The translations under genes and the position numbers were made by a program. A stretch of DNA of 6,362 nucleotides from Gammaproteobacteria bacterium (lineage in GTDB: Bacteria > Pseudomonadota > Gammaproteobacteria > GCF-002020875): contig JABHIC010000182.1 of the NCBI GenBank assembly GCA_018671205.1, positions 1-6,362 on the forward strand, written 5' to 3'. Of this stretch, positions 5,208 through 6,362 are shown piece by piece. Under the pieces are notes generated by a model. It was given only the letters and a program-made list of their open reading frames with translations, ran no database searches and was not told the DNA's origin. Numbering within the stretch: the first letter of the stretch is position 1; every line of letters begins with the position of its first letter.

Positions 5208-6362
5208 ATGATCAGCGCCACTACTTTCGCAGTACGCCGCAGCCAGTTTATGCAGCAGCTGGAGAGTCATTCGGTGGTGATTCTGCCGGCAGCCGCCCCG
5301 TCGATTCGAAACCGAGATGTGGAGTACCCTTACCACCCTGGGAGTGACTTCTTCTACCTGACGGGCTTTGCCGAGCCAACGGCGGTATTGGTCCTGAAGA
5401 GAGAGGGTAAGAGGCGGCGCTGGATGCTCTTTTGCCAGGAGCGTAACCCCCAGATGGAGCAGTGGGTGGGGGCGCATATCGGTAGTGAGCGGGCCCGCTC
5501 CGAGTGGGGTGCAGATGAGGCATGGCCAATAGAAAAGTGGTCAGAAAAGTTGCCTGGGCTACTCACTGGCGTGGATCATCTCTATTTCAATCTGGGGGCA
5601 TCCTCCCCACAGGAGTCCTCTATTCTCTGTCAGCTTCACCAGTTCCGGATGCGTAATCGTGCCGGGGTGCGCTTCCCCCAGAGTGTCCATGCATTAGATC
5701 CACTGCTGCATGAGATGCGCCTGTACAAATCAGCGGATGAGTTGAGGATGATGAGAAAGGCGGTGGCGATTACTGCATCGGCCCATCAACGCGCGATGAA
5801 AGTCTGCCGACCCGGAATGACAGAGGGGCAGCTGGAGGGAGAGATCCTCCACGAATTCAGTCAGCAAGGGTGCCGTACCGTGGCCTACGACTCAATCGTT
5901 GCCGGTGGCAATAATGGCTGCACACTGCACTACATTCGCAACAGTGATCCACTACAGGAGGGGGAGCTGGTACTGATTGATGCGGGGGCAGAGTGGGCGG
6001 GGTATGCGGCGGATGTGACCCGAACCTTTCCCATCAATGGGCACTTTTCTCTCCCTCAGCGTCAACTCTATGAGCTGGTATTGAAAGCACAGCAGGCCGC
6101 CATTCGTCAGGTACGACCGGGACGGCGCTGGGATGCCCCTCATCGAGCCGCTGTGCGGGTGATTACTCAGGGGTTGATTACGTTGAAAATCCTCAAGGGT
6201 GATCTCAAGCAGCTGATCAAGGAGGAGAAGTACAAGCCTTTCTATATGCACCAGACCGGCCACTGGCTAGGGATGGATGTCCATGATGTGGGGTGCTATC
6301 AGGTGGGTGGGAAGTGGCGACTACTGGAACCGGGTATGGTGCTGACAGTGGAGCCGGGGCTC
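5208..6362 (+). CDS. pepP: Xaa-Pro aminopeptidase P (3' end outside window)
   Basis: A cytoplasmic dimanganese peptidase that removes an N-terminal residue when proline is second (M24B family). The visible 385 residues begin with the aminopeptidase P N-terminal domain (VEYPYHPGSDFFYLTGF near 39-55) and continue into the pita-bread catalytic domain. Metal ligands follow the E. coli pattern with a shift of one or two residues: Asp258 in VLIDAGAE, Asp269 in AADVTRTF, His352 in TGHWLGMD and Glu382 in TVEPG. His348 and His359 match the catalytic E. coli His350 and His361. The last metal ligand (E. coli Glu406) lies past the right edge; E. coli PepP has 441 residues, so about 55 are missing. ATG 5208 aligns with the usual N-terminus but has no good Shine-Dalgarno sequence, and lies 7 bases after the ygfB stop, suggesting coupled translation. 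Genomes with this order usually carry ubiH next. Confidence 0.96.
   Translation, partial: MISATTFAVRRSQFMQQLESHSVVILPAAAPSIRNRDVEYPYHPGSDFFYLTGFAEPTAVLVLKREGKRRRWMLFCQERNPQMEQWVGAHIGSERARSEWGADEAWPIEKWSEKLPGLLTGVDHLYFNLGASSPQESSILCQLHQFRMRNRAGVRFPQSVHALDPLLHEMRLYKSADELRMMRKAVAITASAHQRAMKVCRPGMTEGQLEGEILHEFSQQGCRTVAYDSIVAGGNNGCTLHYIRNSDPLQEGELVLIDAGAEWAGYAADVTRTFPINGHFSLPQRQLYELVLKAQQAAIRQVRPGRRWDAPHRAAVRVITQGLITLKILKGDLKQLIKEEKYKPFYMHQTGHWLGMDVHDVGCYQVGGKWRLLEPGMVLTVEPGL

Noticed and set aside
5115..5566. Overlapping minus-strand open frames opposite the ygfB-pepP junction
   Set aside because: They are Pro/Arg/His-rich shadows; the plus strand here encodes the recognisable ygfB end and pepP N-terminal domain.
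5952..6263. Minus-strand open frame of 103 codons opposite pepP
   Set aside because: It is antisense to the conserved pepP catalytic domain and has no motif of its own.

Overview
The window is a compact, all-plus-strand stretch of a Gram-negative chromosome, most likely gammaproteobacterial. The evidence is the ygfB-pepP gene pair, an order typical of Gammaproteobacteria where ubiH usually follows, together with an outer-membrane TonB-dependent receptor. GC content looks moderate and GGG is a common glycine codon. I cannot name a genus. No tRNA, rRNA, CRISPR array, insertion sequence or phage gene is visible.

Bases 1-4563 hold four closely packed genes that look like one operon. First is the 3' part of a TonB-dependent outer-membrane receptor; its start lies left of the window. 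After a 24-base gap comes a small exported protein that resembles the YfiR/DUF4154 periplasmic regulators. Five bases later begins a two-transmembrane sensor histidine kinase. Its last 8 bases overlap a stand-alone receiver-domain response regulator. The order follows a path from outer membrane through periplasm and inner membrane to cytoplasm. The natural reading is an envelope-spanning signalling system in which the receptor's ligand, or the receptor's state, is relayed through the YfiR-like protein to the kinase and then to the receiver. That coupling is inferred from gene order and protein class. The ligand and the final output are unknown, because the response regulator has no output domain.

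Bases 4564-4642 are the only sizeable gap (79 bases). It holds part of an imperfect inverted repeat that spans the response-regulator stop codon, a weak terminator-like hairpin with a T-run, and a good ribosome binding site for the next gene. I see no convincing promoter there.

Bases 4643-6362 hold housekeeping genes: ygfB (UPF0149 family) and, seven bases later, pepP (Xaa-Pro aminopeptidase P), which runs off the right edge about 55 residues before its expected end. The pepP catalytic and metal-binding residues inside the window are intact.

The points most worth a second look are the receptor / YfiR-like / kinase / receiver operon, the acidic insertion of roughly 35-40 residues in the receiver domain, the complete lack of cysteine in the YfiR-like protein, and the long G homopolymers (9, 7 and 8 bases) in the two envelope-protein genes.
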